Positions 43,915 to 53,455 of a stretch of DNA of 64,000 bases are shown here, one piece after another. Position numbers and translations under genes: made by a program. How positions within the stretch are numbered: the first letter of the stretch is position 1; every line of letters starts with the position of its first letter. This DNA comes from Paraburkholderia sp. D15 (GTDB lineage: Bacteria; Pseudomonadota; Gammaproteobacteria; Burkholderiales; Burkholderiaceae): the NCBI RefSeq assembly GCF_029910215.1, contig NZ_CP110397.1, positions 372,001-436,000 of the forward strand, read 5' to 3'. Under the pieces are notes generated by a model. The model searched no databases and was not told the DNA's origin. It saw only the letters and a program-made list of their open reading frames with translations.

Positions 43915-46206
43915 TCACCGATTCAAACTTCTCAGCCGCACAGGTATCGATTTCGAGGCCGGCACGAGACTGTCTTTCGCATGATGCCATAGCGGGATCA
44001 ACCGGTTACATTCGGGGTAGTAGCCCATAACGCAACCAGCCGGAATGTCGAAAGCGTGCACATGCATGCCGTGCACCTCGCGCGTCACGTCATCGGTAGA
44101 GGCGGTCGCGACGCTTACTTCGTCACCCTCGGCAAGATTGAGCCTCGCCATGTCGTCGCGGTGCATCAGCAGGACGTCACGCGTGCCCACAACCCCGCGA
44201 AAGCGGTCGTCCAGCGCATACACAGTGGTGTTGAACTGACTGTCGCCACGCGTCGTCATCAGCTGTAGCACATCCGGACTGCTGGACGTCATGTCGGCGT
44301 CTTCGTCAAGCGTGTCCGGCACAACAAAATTCGCCCTGCCGTTCGGTGTCTTCCATTCGCGAGAAGCGGCCGGTATCGGTCGATGAAATCCGCCTAGCTC
44401 GCGAAAACGCTTATTGAAATCGGCAAACTGATCGGGATAAGTGTGTTCGATCGCGTCGCGGATCGTCGCATAGTCGGCGACCCATGCGTCCCAGTCCACA
44501 TTCGGGTTGGACGGAAGCAACGCCTTGGCGATGCCGGCGACGATAGCCGGTTCCGAGAGCAGCATGTCGCCGGCCGGCGCCGCGTAGCCGTGCGAACCGT
44601 GCACGCAGGCAGTGCTGTCCTCGACACTCACCCACTGCTCGCCGCTTGCTTGCCGGTCGATTTCGATACGTCCCAGGCAGGGCAGCAGATAGGCGACTTC
44701 GCCGTGCAGCAGATGGCTGCGATTAAGCTTCGTCGCAATCTGTACCGTTAGTCTGAGCGAGCGCCATGCGGCGTCCATCACCTGGTGATCTGGAATCGCG
44801 ACCTGGAAATTTCCGCCAAGCCCGATAAAAGCTTTCACCTTGCCATCGAGTACCCCTTGGCAAGCCTCCACGGTGCTCGTACCTTTCTTGCGCGGGGGCT
44901 CGAATCCATAGAGTTGCTTCAGCTTGTCGAGCGGCGCGAGTTCGGGCTTCTCGGTGATGCCGACCGTGCGTTGTCCCTGTACGTTGGAATGGCCGCGAAT
45001 CGGACAGATGCCGGCGCCGGGCCGGCCGATATTGCCCCTCAGCAGGAGCAGATTGGACAGCATCTGCACGTTCTGCACGCCGCTCCGATGCTGGGTAATG
45101 CCCATGCCATACAGCACCATCACGGCCTTCGCCCGCGCGTATTCGGCGGCTGCAGCCGTGAGCGCATCGCGCGTCAGTTGCGAGCGTGCCTCGATCTCTT
45201 TCCAGGTCGTCGCACGCATCGCGGCGGCAAACTCTTCAAAACCTTCCGTGTGTTCGGCGATGAACGGCGCGTCGAGCACGCGCGGCTTGCCCTCGAGTTG
45301 CGCCGCGTCGTCCCACTCGATGAGCAGCTTGCACAGACCGGCGATCGCCGACGCGTCACCGGCGATGCGTACCTGGTGATACTGGGTGCTGATCTGTGTC
45401 TCGGCCGGCGTCAGCATCTCCAGCGGCGACTGCGGATTGGCGAAAGTGACCAGCCCACGCTCCCGTATCGGATTGAACGTAATGATCTGTGCGCCGCGTT
45501 TGCGCGCGTCCTGCAACTGATGCAGCATGCGGGGCGCGTTCGTGCCGGTGTTATGGCCGAAAAAAAACATGCAGTCCGTATGCTCGAAGTCGTCGAGCGT
45601 AACAGTGCCGACCGGCGAACCTATTGTCTTCGGCAGTGCCACCGAGGTACTTTCGTGACACATGTTTGAACTGTCGGGCAGGTTGTTCGTGCCGTACATG
45701 CGCGCGAGCAACTGATAAAGATAGGAAGTCTCCAGTGATGCTCTCCCGGATGCATAGAAGACGGCTTCGTCGGGATCGAGCGCCCGCAACTCCTTTGCTA
45801 TATCCACGAACGCGTACTCCCACGTCGTCGCCACGTAGCGGTCGGTGGCAGCATCCCAACGCATCGGCATGGTGAGACGCCCGGACGATTCAAGTTCCAG
45901 GCCACTCCACGACTCGAGTTCGGACAGCGTGTGGTGGGCAAAAAAATCAGGCGCAATGTGCTTGCTGGTGATCTCCCATGCGGTCGCTTTCGCGCCGTTC
46001 TCACAAAATTCGAACAGGTGCGGATCAGCGGGCTTCGCCCATGAACAACTCACACATGCAAATCCGTCCGGCTTGTTCTGATGAGACAGAATCGCACTGC
46101 CGTGGAGGGCGACATGTTCCTGAATCAGGATCGTTGCGACCGCCTTGACGGAGCCCCACCCACCTGCCGCATGCTTGTACGGTTTAATCGCGGTATCAGT
46201 GCTCAT
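43915..46206 (-). CDS. molybdopterin oxidoreductase of the YdeP/FdhF-like family
   Basis: The 763-residue protein has the molybdopterin oxidoreductase fold. An N-terminal Cys motif CVSCSWAKP with a downstream FCENGAKA replaces the four-Cys iron-sulfur site of formate dehydrogenases. Cofactor-binding blocks follow (DSSNMCHESTSVALPKTIGS, MFFFGHNTGTNAPRMLH, MVLYGMGITQHRSGVQNV, GRPGAGICPIRGHSNVQGQR). The C-terminal domain has DDRFRGVVGTRDVLLMHRDD. This is the YdeP-type subgroup associated with acid resistance. The ATG follows AAGGAGCGAACGGC. It lies 91 bases downstream of the catalase-like gene on the same strand and may be co-transcribed. Confidence 0.88.
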   Translation of the reverse strand: MSTDTAIKPYKHAAGGWGSVKAVATILIQEHVALHGSAILSHQNKPDGFACVSCSWAKPADPHLFEFCENGAKATAWEITSKHIAPDFFAHHTLSELESWSGLELESSGRLTMPMRWDAATDRYVATTWEYAFVDIAKELRALDPDEAVFYASGRASLETSYLYQLLARMYGTNNLPDSSNMCHESTSVALPKTIGSPVGTVTLDDFEHTDCMFFFGHNTGTNAPRMLHQLQDARKRGAQIITFNPIRERGLVTFANPQSPLEMLTPAETQISTQYHQVRIAGDASAIAGLCKLLIEWDDAAQLEGKPRVLDAPFIAEHTEGFEEFAAAMRATTWKEIEARSQLTRDALTAAAAEYARAKAVMVLYGMGITQHRSGVQNVQMLSNLLLLRGNIGRPGAGICPIRGHSNVQGQRTVGITEKPELAPLDKLKQLYGFEPPRKKGTSTVEACQGVLDGKVKAFIGLGGNFQVAIPDHQVMDAAWRSLRLTVQIATKLNRSHLLHGEVAYLLPCLGRIEIDRQASGEQWVSVEDSTACVHGSHGYAAPAGDMLLSEPAIVAGIAKALLPSNPNVDWDAWVADYATIRDAIEHTYPDQFADFNKRFRELGGFHRPIPAASREWKTPNGRANFVVPDTLDEDADMTSSSPDVLQLMTTRGDSQFNTTVYALDDRFRGVVGTRDVLLMHRDDMARLNLAEGDEVSVATASTDDVTREVHGMHVHAFDIPAGCVMGYYPECNRLIPLWHHAKDSLVPASKSIPVRLRSLNR

Positions 46207-46297
46207 GCCGTTCGCTCCTTGTGTCTTCGGTCGTTTGAACAGTTCGCTGCCTGCTTGCACGGCTGTGCGTCCGCCGACCTGCAGCATGCCGACCTTG

Positions 46298-47377
46298 CTA
46301 CTCCTTCACCGGGCAGCCATTGAAATGTCCCCTGAACGTGGAGGACATTTCGTAGGCCGACCTGCGCGAGCGCATGATGCCGCCAAGCGGTCGATGTGCG
46401 GCCAGGCCGTGCCACGGGCTGAATGACATGCCGTCGTCAATGGCCGCCGAGCGCGCGTCTGTCCAAGCAGCTTGAGGCGCCACGCGGATGCGCGCGACCG
46501 CAAGGTAAGGACTTTCCTCTTCTGGCCATTGCATAGATGCGTCTTCCACCGGCATTTTTTTGATGTCGGTGGCAAGCTGAACGCGTACCTCCCACTCCCC
46601 GCCCTGCGTGACGAAAAATTCGTTTACCGCGTCGCGTAACGCATCAGGGTGACCATCCACATCAAGTGGCGCATCGGTCAATGCAGTCAGGTCTGCAGAA
46701 ACGGGCACCACGCTGAGCTTGGCGAAATATGGCCCATAGAGAACCGGCACGACTGTGTAAAACGTCTCGCCGAGAATGTGCGTTTCCGGGTGCCCGCCCA
46801 GACTCTTGAGCGTGCCGCTCTCGCCGCCCACTGCCTCAACCACCTTTTCCGCGCCACGTAGCACGGCCGACAGGATTTTCTTGCCGGTCGGCGCGCGGTC
46901 GGTTGTTTTGGCAAGGAGCCTCAGGTTCGTGAGAAACGCCTTGGGCGTTGCTGCCGTAAAGGCGGGCGCGTTGACTATGACGAAATCCTGACTTGTCCCG
47001 GTTTCGCTGCCCGGCAAACGCGCACCGTCGACGTCGAGAATCTTCAGTGCGAGACCGCGCGGTGTCGAGACGCTGTCGTCGAGCAGGTCCCCGGGATTGG
47101 TTGACAACCGCATCACGACCTTGTGGGTCCCGGGTTTCGCAAACACTCCTTGAGCAAGTTCGGGCGGCAGCCCGGCAAGCACCGTCATTTCACCGTCGAG
47201 CAGGCCGTGACTTTTGGCATGTACGCTGCGAACGCCGTGTTGGTAGTGCTGGGAAGTCGGTTCCAGAATCCCGTGCATGACTTCAACCAGTTGTCTGGTG
47301 GTTTCGGCTTCATCTTCGGGAATCTGTTCGATCGTCGTATTGAACAGCAGCGGGTGGACGGTGAGAGGGGTGGTCAT
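46298..47377 (-). CDS. catalase-related heme protein (y4iL/SrpA-like)
   Basis: The 359-residue protein has a reduced catalase core: a distal-His region RSVHAKSHGLLDGEMTVLAG, VMRLSTNPGDLLDDSVSTPR, GLALKILDVDGARLPGSETG and QDFVIVNAPAFTAATPKAFL, and a short C-terminal end. The arrangement agrees with the small catalase-like family whose members may act as peroxidases or catalases, but the classical proximal R-x-x-x-Y helix is not obvious to me. The ATG follows CGGAGTTTCT. It is the third catalase-type gene in the window and is next to the YdeP-like gene. Confidence 0.8.
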   Translation of the reverse strand: MTTPLTVHPLLFNTTIEQIPEDEAETTRQLVEVMHGILEPTSQHYQHGVRSVHAKSHGLLDGEMTVLAGLPPELAQGVFAKPGTHKVVMRLSTNPGDLLDDSVSTPRGLALKILDVDGARLPGSETGTSQDFVIVNAPAFTAATPKAFLTNLRLLAKTTDRAPTGKKILSAVLRGAEKVVEAVGGESGTLKSLGGHPETHILGETFYTVVPVLYGPYFAKLSVVPVSADLTALTDAPLDVDGHPDALRDAVNEFFVTQGGEWEVRVQLATDIKKMPVEDASMQWPEEESPYLAVARIRVAPQAAWTDARSAAIDDGMSFSPWHGLAAHRPLGGIMRSRRSAYEMSSTFRGHFNGCPVKE

Positions 47378-47660
47378 AGAAACTCCGCGTCGATATTCGG
47401 CTCCCCATATTTCGCGCAACAGCCGTGCCTGTTCTTCGAATCCCGTTTTGCCCTCGCCTCGCGAAAAAATAGGCGTCGCTCCTGCCCGACTGAAGAGTAA
47501 CTGACGCGTAACTAACACGCGTAATCCGACAGCGTTGCGGGCACACTGTCAAGCGTCTGCAAGGAACGGCCCTTGCGCGCACGGCAGGCAATCGCCGATC
47601 GAGACAATGCGTCGGAGCGCCGCTCTCACGCGGGCGGCGATTCTGCCTCGGAGCATCCCG

Positions 47661-49016
47661 ATGACGAACTCCTATCCTCCCGTCAAAAATCCCACCGACG
47701 TTCGCCCCACCGACGACGATTCCACGCATCCCACGCCCTCCCCCGACGGCTCTCCATCCCATCCGCGCCGCGGCTTTCTGCAGCGCACCGGCACCGGCGT
47801 CGCCGCGTTGCTGATGGCCGGCGCGAGTGGCAAGACGTTGGCCGCCGCTGCGACGCCGGGCTCGCCGAATACCGTCAAGCTGTCGCTGATCCAGGACCCG
47901 CACACCGAGCAGGCGGAGAACACCCCCGACCCGAACGCCGAACCGGACCGTCGCGTCGGCTATGCAATCGTCGGACTGGGACGACTGTCGCTGAATCAGA
48001 TCCTGCCCGCGCTGTCCGCATCGAAGTACTCGAAAGTCGTGGCGCTTGTCAGCGGCGACCCCGACAAGGCCAGAAAAATCGCCCGTCAGTACGGCGTTCG
48101 CGAAAGCGCTCTTTATGACTACACGACCTACGAAAGGCTGGCGGACAACCCCGAGGTCCAGGTGGTCTACGTCGTCTTGCCGAACGGCATGCATGCGGAG
48201 TACACGGTACGCGCGGCGGCGATCGGCAAACATGTGCTCTGCGAAAAACCGATGGCCAACAGCAGCGCCGAATGCCGTCAGATGATCGAAGCATGCAGGA
48301 AAGCGAATCGTCTGCTGATGATCGCGTATCGCAGCCAGTACGAACCGATGGACCGCATGGTCGCGCGTTGGGTCAGGGAAAAGCGGCTTGGGCCGTTGAG
48401 CGAATTCATCGCCGGCAACTCGCAGAATGTCGGCGATCCAGCGCAATGGCGACTGAAGCGCGCGCTCGCGGGCGGCGGCCCGCTGCCGGACGTTGGCATC
48501 TACTGCGTGAATGCCGCGCGTTTTCTGAGTAATGAAGAGCCGTATGAAGTGATCGCCACGACGTATCAGCCGGCCGACGACCCGCGCTTCAGGGAAGTCG
48601 AGCAGTCTGTGCATTTCGTGCTGCGTTTTCCCAGCGGACTCACGGCCACCTGCATGGCGAGCTACGCGAATCACGATTCGCGGTTCTTCCGCCTGCAGGG
48701 CGCGCAGGCGTGGGCCGAACTGAATCCCGCGTTCGGCTACAACGGGCTACAACTGCGACGTGGAGAACTGGTAGAGGGCAAGAACGCGGCAACGCAGATC
48801 GTTGTCGACCCGGTCGATCAATTCGCTCGCGAAATCGACCACATGTCGCTTTGCGTGGTGCGCGGGCAAACGCCGCACACGCCGGGCGAGGAAGGCTTAC
48901 AGGATCAACGCATCGTCGAGGCGATTTACGAATCGGCGCGCAGCGGACGGGCAATCAAGATCGCCGCGCCGGACGGGCCCACTCGGGGACCGGCCCCTGA
49001 CGAAGAAAACTTCTGA
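47661..49016 (+). CDS. Tat-exported Gfo/Idh/MocA oxidoreductase (GFOR-like)
   Basis: The 451-residue protein has a twin-arginine leader (HPRRGFLQRTGTGVAALLMA), a linker, and a Rossmann domain YAIVGLGRLSLNQILPAL with SGDPDKARKIARQYGV. The substrate-side EKP motif is in HVLCEKPMANSSAECRQM. The C-terminal GFO_IDH_MocA domain follows, with VGIYCVNAARFLSNEEP, and closes at DQFAREIDHMSLCV. Periplasmic members such as glucose-fructose oxidoreductase carry a tightly bound NADP. The ATG at GGAGCATCCCG was preferred to a longer frame. The exact sugar substrate is unknown. Confidence 0.88.
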   Translation: MTNSYPPVKNPTDVRPTDDDSTHPTPSPDGSPSHPRRGFLQRTGTGVAALLMAGASGKTLAAAATPGSPNTVKLSLIQDPHTEQAENTPDPNAEPDRRVGYAIVGLGRLSLNQILPALSASKYSKVVALVSGDPDKARKIARQYGVRESALYDYTTYERLADNPEVQVVYVVLPNGMHAEYTVRAAAIGKHVLCEKPMANSSAECRQMIEACRKANRLLMIAYRSQYEPMDRMVARWVREKRLGPLSEFIAGNSQNVGDPAQWRLKRALAGGGPLPDVGIYCVNAARFLSNEEPYEVIATTYQPADDPRFREVEQSVHFVLRFPSGLTATCMASYANHDSRFFRLQGAQAWAELNPAFGYNGLQLRRGELVEGKNAATQIVVDPVDQFAREIDHMSLCVVRGQTPHTPGEEGLQDQRIVEAIYESARSGRAIKIAAPDGPTRGPAPDEENF

Positions 49017-49017
49017 G

Positions 49018-49485
49018 CGCAGCACTCTGCCCACGCCGTTCTTAATCGGTCGCAGCGTCCATCGCTACAGACCCGAATCTGGGGAAAAACGGATGCGGAA
49101 CCTGTCGGTTTAGCAACTATCCATGTCGCTGGGCGCGGAGCCGGTCACGTTCGCCCTCTCGCCGGCGGCGCTGTGGCTCGGCGGGTTCGGACTGGTTTTA
49201 TCTTCGACAACGATCTGGTCCGCGAGATTCAATGCGTGCCGTTTCCTATATCGCGCGCGAGAAAGGCCGCTGTTCGGCTACTTGACGTCTACGCGACCCG
49301 ATTTGGGGAACCGGCGGCCAGCACGCGCCCACCCGGATCGCCAGCGCGTGGCCCCACGTCAAGGGCCCAGTCCGTCTGTCCCCCGCATGCATGTTCCGCT
49401 CGATGATCACCTCGGTGCTTCCCGCATTGGCGAAACGCTGCAACCAGACCATCGATGAGCTGCGTCCGACGCGTTCGGCCTGTAG
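49018..49485 (-). pseudogene. degenerate copy of the uvrA-like 3' region and its neighbour's end
   Basis: From 49018 the sequence parallels 13815 onward (shared blocks GCAGCACTCTGC, CAGACCCGAATCTGGGGAAA, CTGTCGGT). After a diverged or inserted stretch, 49210-49485 parallels 13940-14200 (GCGTGCCGTTTCC, GACCGGCGGCCA-like, GCAACCAGACCATC). The latter is the reverse complement of a UvrA-like C-terminus, with many substitutions and stops. It is a dead duplicate of the junction between the small gene 13568-13945 and uvrA. Confidence 0.7.
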
Positions 49486-49653
49486 AGATTTCGGGAGGTC
49501 GCTTGATCCTGGCCTATCGCTCGGGGCAACTGGGGCATGGGCTCCGCTGTCCACTCAACGCAGCGAGTTTAACGTCTCGCCCAGTCGTTTCGAACGCGTG
49601 AGCCTGCGGCCATAACGGTTTATCGCACGACACACGTTTTTCCGATGCCTTCA

Positions 49654-50307
49654 TCAGACCGCGGCCATGGCGACAAGCGTATCGCCAAACCCCCCGCGAG
49701 CCCGCGCAGCAGTACGGGCGCTCGTGATGACACGAGGCGCAGCGCTCCAGGCGATATGTGCACCGATCGCAATCAGGCGGTCGACCAGCGCAACGTCCTC
49801 GCTACACGTCAGGGGCGGAAATCCCCCGGCGCGCAGATATGCGTGCGCCGATACACCGAGGTTGGCGCCGTGAATGTGCCGGTGACCGTCGGCATCCGTA
49901 TACGTCTTCTGAAAATGCTCGCGTACGCTTTCCGGATGCTCGCTCCAGTCGTCAACCGCAATTGAACCGCACACGGCATCCGCATTGAGCGCGAGCTGCG
50001 AAGTCAGCCAGCGGGCCGAGACACGGCTGTCTGCGTCGGTAAATGCGAGCCAGCGCGCGCCGTGGGCGAGCAGCCAGTCGGCACCCGTCGCGCGTGCGAT
50101 GCCGACATTGCGTGCGTCCAGACTCAATGTTTCAACACCGTATGCGCGGGCGATCGCCCCGCTGAAATCATCACACGCATCCAGAACGACCATAATGCGT
50201 ACGGGTTCTGCTGCCAGATCCTCATGCCGGGACGCAGTGATCAGGGCCGCGAGGCACGGCGCAAGCAACGCCTCTTCATTGTGCGCTGGGACAATTACGC
50301 CGAGCAT
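49654..50307 (-). CDS. family 2 glycosyltransferase
   Basis: The 217-residue protein has the GT-A fold of GT2 enzymes: MLGVIVPAHNEEALLAPCLA at the start, IMVVLDACDDFSGAIAR, the DxD-type LAFTDADSRVSARWL, and the acceptor-side SEDVALVDRLIAIG (ED motif). No membrane segment is seen. The start ATG overlaps the end of the methyltransferase gene by 13 bases, so the two are coupled. The pair resembles small glycan- or lipid-modification cassettes. The sugar and acceptor are unknown. Confidence 0.82.
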   Translation of the reverse strand: MLGVIVPAHNEEALLAPCLAALITASRHEDLAAEPVRIMVVLDACDDFSGAIARAYGVETLSLDARNVGIARATGADWLLAHGARWLAFTDADSRVSARWLTSQLALNADAVCGSIAVDDWSEHPESVREHFQKTYTDADGHRHIHGANLGVSAHAYLRAGGFPPLTCSEDVALVDRLIAIGAHIAWSAAPRVITSARTAARARGGFGDTLVAMAAV

Positions 50308-51005
50308 ACAAGCCCCTCTCGTTGGGCCACGGAGCGCGCATCGCGCGACCAGACGTCGATCCGTATGTCGTCGTCGACATGACGTGTCAGCCGGGCCAAT
50401 CCGCAGCATGCATCGAAAAGCGCGTGCGCCGTGTCCGCAGACGCGCGCGCCTCCATAAACGGCCTGCGCCAGTGGCAGGCAAGTAGTGTCCCGTCGGGCG
50501 TAAGCGATGTGCTGATGCACGCGGCCAGCGCGCGTAGCTCCGTTGCGTCGAGATAGTAGGCGAATTCGCTGATGACGATCAGATTGAACAGCCCCGCCTC
50601 TTGCGGCCAGTCACGCGGCACTGTACGTTGTTCGACGCGTACGTGCGCCACGCCAGCTACTCGCTCACGCGTCAGCTGAACGGCGCGTTCGTGCAAGTCG
50701 ACAGACAGCAGCGCGCCGCAACGCGACGCAAGCTCGACGGTAAGTTCGCCATTCGCGCAGCCAGGCTCGAAGGCGTTGCGATAATGCTGATGAGGCAGCA
50801 ACGCGAGAGTCAGGGCGCGCTTGCGCTTCTCGTACCAGCCCTTGCGTAAGTTCCACGGGTCGTCGCTTTCGCGATAAAGGTCGTCAAAGTAATTGGCTGC
50901 TCCGCCCGGTCCACCAAATTCCGTGGTGACGTGTCTCGACTTCGCAGGACGCCCGAAGGGGTCGAGGTGACTTCTGGTCAACGGCCGCGCGGATCTTCTG
51001 ATCAT
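50295..51005 (-). CDS. NodS-like SAM-dependent methyltransferase
   Basis: The 236-residue protein has the segment DPWNLRKGWYEKRKRALTLA followed by the SAM-binding block AFEPGCANGELTVELASRCG, LLSVDLHERAVQL, and FNLIVISEFAYYLDATELRA (motif IV region). This is the class I Rossmann fold of the NodS/N-methyltransferase type. Such enzymes often act with a glycosyltransferase or deacetylase in cell-surface lipid or oligosaccharide modification. The start follows GGATAGGAGAAACA. Confidence 0.82.
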   Translation of the reverse strand: MIRRSARPLTRSHLDPFGRPAKSRHVTTEFGGPGGAANYFDDLYRESDDPWNLRKGWYEKRKRALTLALLPHQHYRNAFEPGCANGELTVELASRCGALLSVDLHERAVQLTRERVAGVAHVRVEQRTVPRDWPQEAGLFNLIVISEFAYYLDATELRALAACISTSLTPDGTLLACHWRRPFMEARASADTAHALFDACCGLARLTRHVDDDIRIDVWSRDARSVAQREGLVCSA

Positions 51006-51519
51006 TGTTTCTCCTATCCTCGCCGAAAGGCTTCCTCTTTCAAGTGCTCGGGAATGAAACGTCACGCACCGTCCGCAAATGGTGTACCAGGTACATCCGA
51101 TGGACCATTAGGTGACAGGAATTGAACGCGCCGTGCTTGACGAGGCCTGCGACGCGAAGCTTGTCTAAAATCGCGCCGGTAGTGCAAAAGACAGCAGGGC
51201 CGCTCGTGAATCGGCTATGACGAATCTCGCAACACGGTGGCGGCTATTTCGACGCGGAAGATTTGAAGCTGCTCTTCAGTCTCGCGGATTTTCATGGGCA
51301 CAGCAAAGCACGCTGCACGGATGAAGGAGTGGCCAAGAGTCGGACCAGCCGGGTGGCGGCCGCTGGGGCGGCAGCCGCGCCCACCCATACGACGATGCTC
51401 TGGCGAAACTTTACGCGGGGCGCGAGGCGTGCGAGCCTGATGAGACGGACGTCCGCACTTCTATCTTGGTACGGCAGTTGCGCTACTGATTTGGTCAGCC
51501 ATCTTGCCGTGTCCCCTCG
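51006..51519. other. 514-base stretch, no gene seen
   Basis: Several short ORFs overlap, none with a ribosome site and family resemblance. It contains the upstream regions of the leftward methyltransferase operon and of the rightward response regulator. Confidence 0.4.
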
Positions 51520-51896
51520 ATGTCAACCATATTGCTTGTCGACGATGATGAGGAAAATCTGCGGGCACTGCAGTTGGCTCTGGAAAGTAACGGCTATCAC
51601 GTAGCGCTTGCTGGCAATGGCCGTGAAGCGCTGCAAATGGCAGTGAGATATCTACCGCAACTGATTATCACTGATCAGCAGATGCCCGAGATGGGGGCGC
51701 AGAGCTGGCGCAACAACTGAAATATTATCCGGCTCTTTCCGGCATTCCTGTCATCTTGATTTCGGATGACCCGGAGCCGGTCGCCACTCCTCGATTCTGG
51801 GCTGCCTTTTTGCGCAAGCCGGCTCCGCTCGACCTCCTGACGCGCTTGGCCGGCACCTTCCCGGCGGCGCGGCGAATAGAAACCCGGCCTGCCTAA
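51520..51896 (+). pseudogene. single-domain response regulator, frameshifted in a G-run
   Basis: The frame begins MSTILLVDDDEENLRALQLA with the acidic pocket and reaches the phosphoacceptor Asp in LIITDQQMPEMG. One base is missing in the run GGGGG near 51694-51698. In the following frame it continues AELAQQLKYYPALSGIPVIL and ISDDP, then FLRKPAPLDLL with the conserved Lys, and stops at 51894. With six G it would be a 125-residue CheY-like protein. Decay or sequencing error are both possible. Confidence 0.75.
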
Positions 51897-52275
51897 ACCC
51901 TGAATTAGCAATGCCCTCGCGTTGGCGTCCTCTGAATACGCGTTGTTGACCCTAAAGTGTACCGTCCGCCCCCTATTCAAGCGTGACCACATTGTAGTTC
52001 GTTCAGCAACGCCTGGCGCATTCAGCCCGGTCTTTGAAAACCATACCGTGATCTGGCGTTGACGCTCTTCCGTGTCTGGGCGCGTGTCAGACTTCGCTCG
52101 TGCTGCAGAAGCACGCTGGTGGACAAGCGCAAAAAATCTGGTGGGCGGCCCGCACGACGGCCGGCGTGGGAACACCGGTTGCGGGTGAGTCGCCGGTCCG
52201 TCCGTTGCGACGGTTTTTTGGCGGCGGCAATCTACCGATGACGACCGCCGCCTGTTTCATACACCGGAGTTTCAT
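51897..52275. other. intergenic stretch, no gene seen
   Basis: The 379 bases hold no ORF with a ribosome site. Its right part must hold the promoter of the phasin-like gene. Confidence 0.4.
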
Positions 52276-52812
52276 ATGATTTCCAGCAGTTTCCAAGAGT
52301 CCGCTATCCCCGGCCACGCGGCATGGGTAGCCAGCGCCCAGTGCAATGCCGAACTGATGTTGAGCGCGAGACGTTTCGTTGAGCTCAACGCACAGACCGC
52401 AGAGACTTCATTCGCGGAACACTATGCAATCGCGGAAACGACGCTTGGCTCCCGATCCTTTGCAGAGATCGTGGATCTTCATTCGCGTTACTTCCCTACC
52501 CTGATTACAAAGACATTTGCTTATCTCCGGCACGCCGACGAGATCGTCGTGCAGGCGCAGGTAGGCGTTCTGGGCGCGATGCGGCAGTATTTTGAGACGA
52601 TGACGTCGCTGCCCTCCGGCTCGGCACGCCTTGAAACGGTCGACGCGACCCCTGATCGGTCACAAGCCGACTCCCTACTGACCTCTCCCGGGCGCGACCT
52701 ATCTCATCAAGTCCAAGCTCGGATCGTGGACGCTGCCGGTCAAATCATTCCGTCGCCTCACGAGTCGGACTCAGCGATAGACGACAGCCCTAACGCCAAC
52801 AATAAACATTGA
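52276..52812 (+). CDS. phasin-like protein
   Basis: The 178-residue protein starts behind CCGGAGTTTCAT-ATG. It has a helical, amphipathic region typical of phasins: MLSARRFVELNAQTAETSFA, EIVDLHSRYFPTLITKTFAY, EIVVQAQVGVLGAMRQYFET. A disordered C-terminal tail of about 60 residues follows. Phasins coat polyhydroxyalkanoate granules. The central pattern (W...AR.. with A/T-rich helices) supports the assignment, but it is not strong. Confidence 0.6.
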   Translation: MISSSFQESAIPGHAAWVASAQCNAELMLSARRFVELNAQTAETSFAEHYAIAETTLGSRSFAEIVDLHSRYFPTLITKTFAYLRHADEIVVQAQVGVLGAMRQYFETMTSLPSGSARLETVDATPDRSQADSLLTSPGRDLSHQVQARIVDAAGQIIPSPHESDSAIDDSPNANNKH

Positions 52813-53264
52813 CGAAGGGAGCTACAGGTGGACGCTCAGCTACTCGTCCCGCTGTTGGCGCTAACCGCGCTTGAGCTCGCGGGCACATCGCCGCGACATT
52901 GAAAACGCGGCCTTCGACGCAGCATGTCGTAAGCCTGCGAATCAATGCAAGCTGCCCCGCTGATACGAAAATTAACGGCTGCCGGATGTTCGGCGACCTT
53001 GGCGCTAGCGGCATACCAGCGTGCATTGCAATTAAGGGTCGGCTGATGAACCCGGCGCTGGGCTTCCTGACCGAGAAATGCGCTCCGCTTATCTGGTCCG
53101 AATGGTGGCTGTTTGCCGCTGAAGGCGGAGCGTGCTCCACTCCACTATAGCAACGGACATGTCGCGTCGGTCCGGGAACAGGCGTTGCGGTACTGGCGGG
53201 CACGACTCGCTCGGCGGAACGCTGCCGGCCGCCGCCCGTCAAATTTGTGCACAGCGGAGCCAAC
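52813..53264. other. 452-base stretch, no intact gene seen
   Basis: A GTG at 52828 opens a 24-residue frame behind GGGAGCTACAG, and other ORFs overlap, but none resembles a known family. It may hold decayed sequence, since an IS6 fragment lies on the far side of the next gene. Confidence 0.35.
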
Positions 53265-53450
53265 ATGAAAAACCCGTGGATGAAAAAGAACCCGTTCCTC
53301 AGCATGTGGTTGAGCAGGGCAAACGCGATAGCGGGCTCTGCCAGATGCGATGCAACGGCCGCGGCGAAACGAGGCGCGGCCGCAGCCGTGACCGCGGCGC
53401 TCACCCCGTCTAAACCCGCCAAAAGGAAAACCCGTAAATCGCGGCGCTGA
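53265..53450 (+). CDS. short basic protein of a phasin-associated type
   Basis: The 61-residue product starts MKNPWMKKNPFLSMWLSRAN after CGGAGCCAAC-ATG and ends with the strongly basic KPAKRKTRKSRR. The opening MKNPWMKKNPFLSMWLSGAN, as I remember it, is a conserved start of small Burkholderia proteins near polyhydroxyalkanoate genes. The middle is Ala-rich. It would bind DNA or granule surfaces by charge. An IS6 fragment starts immediately after it, so the 3' end may be altered. Confidence 0.55.
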   Translation: MKNPWMKKNPFLSMWLSRANAIAGSARCDATAAAKRGAAAAVTAALTPSKPAKRKTRKSRR

Positions 53451-53455
53451 TCTGC

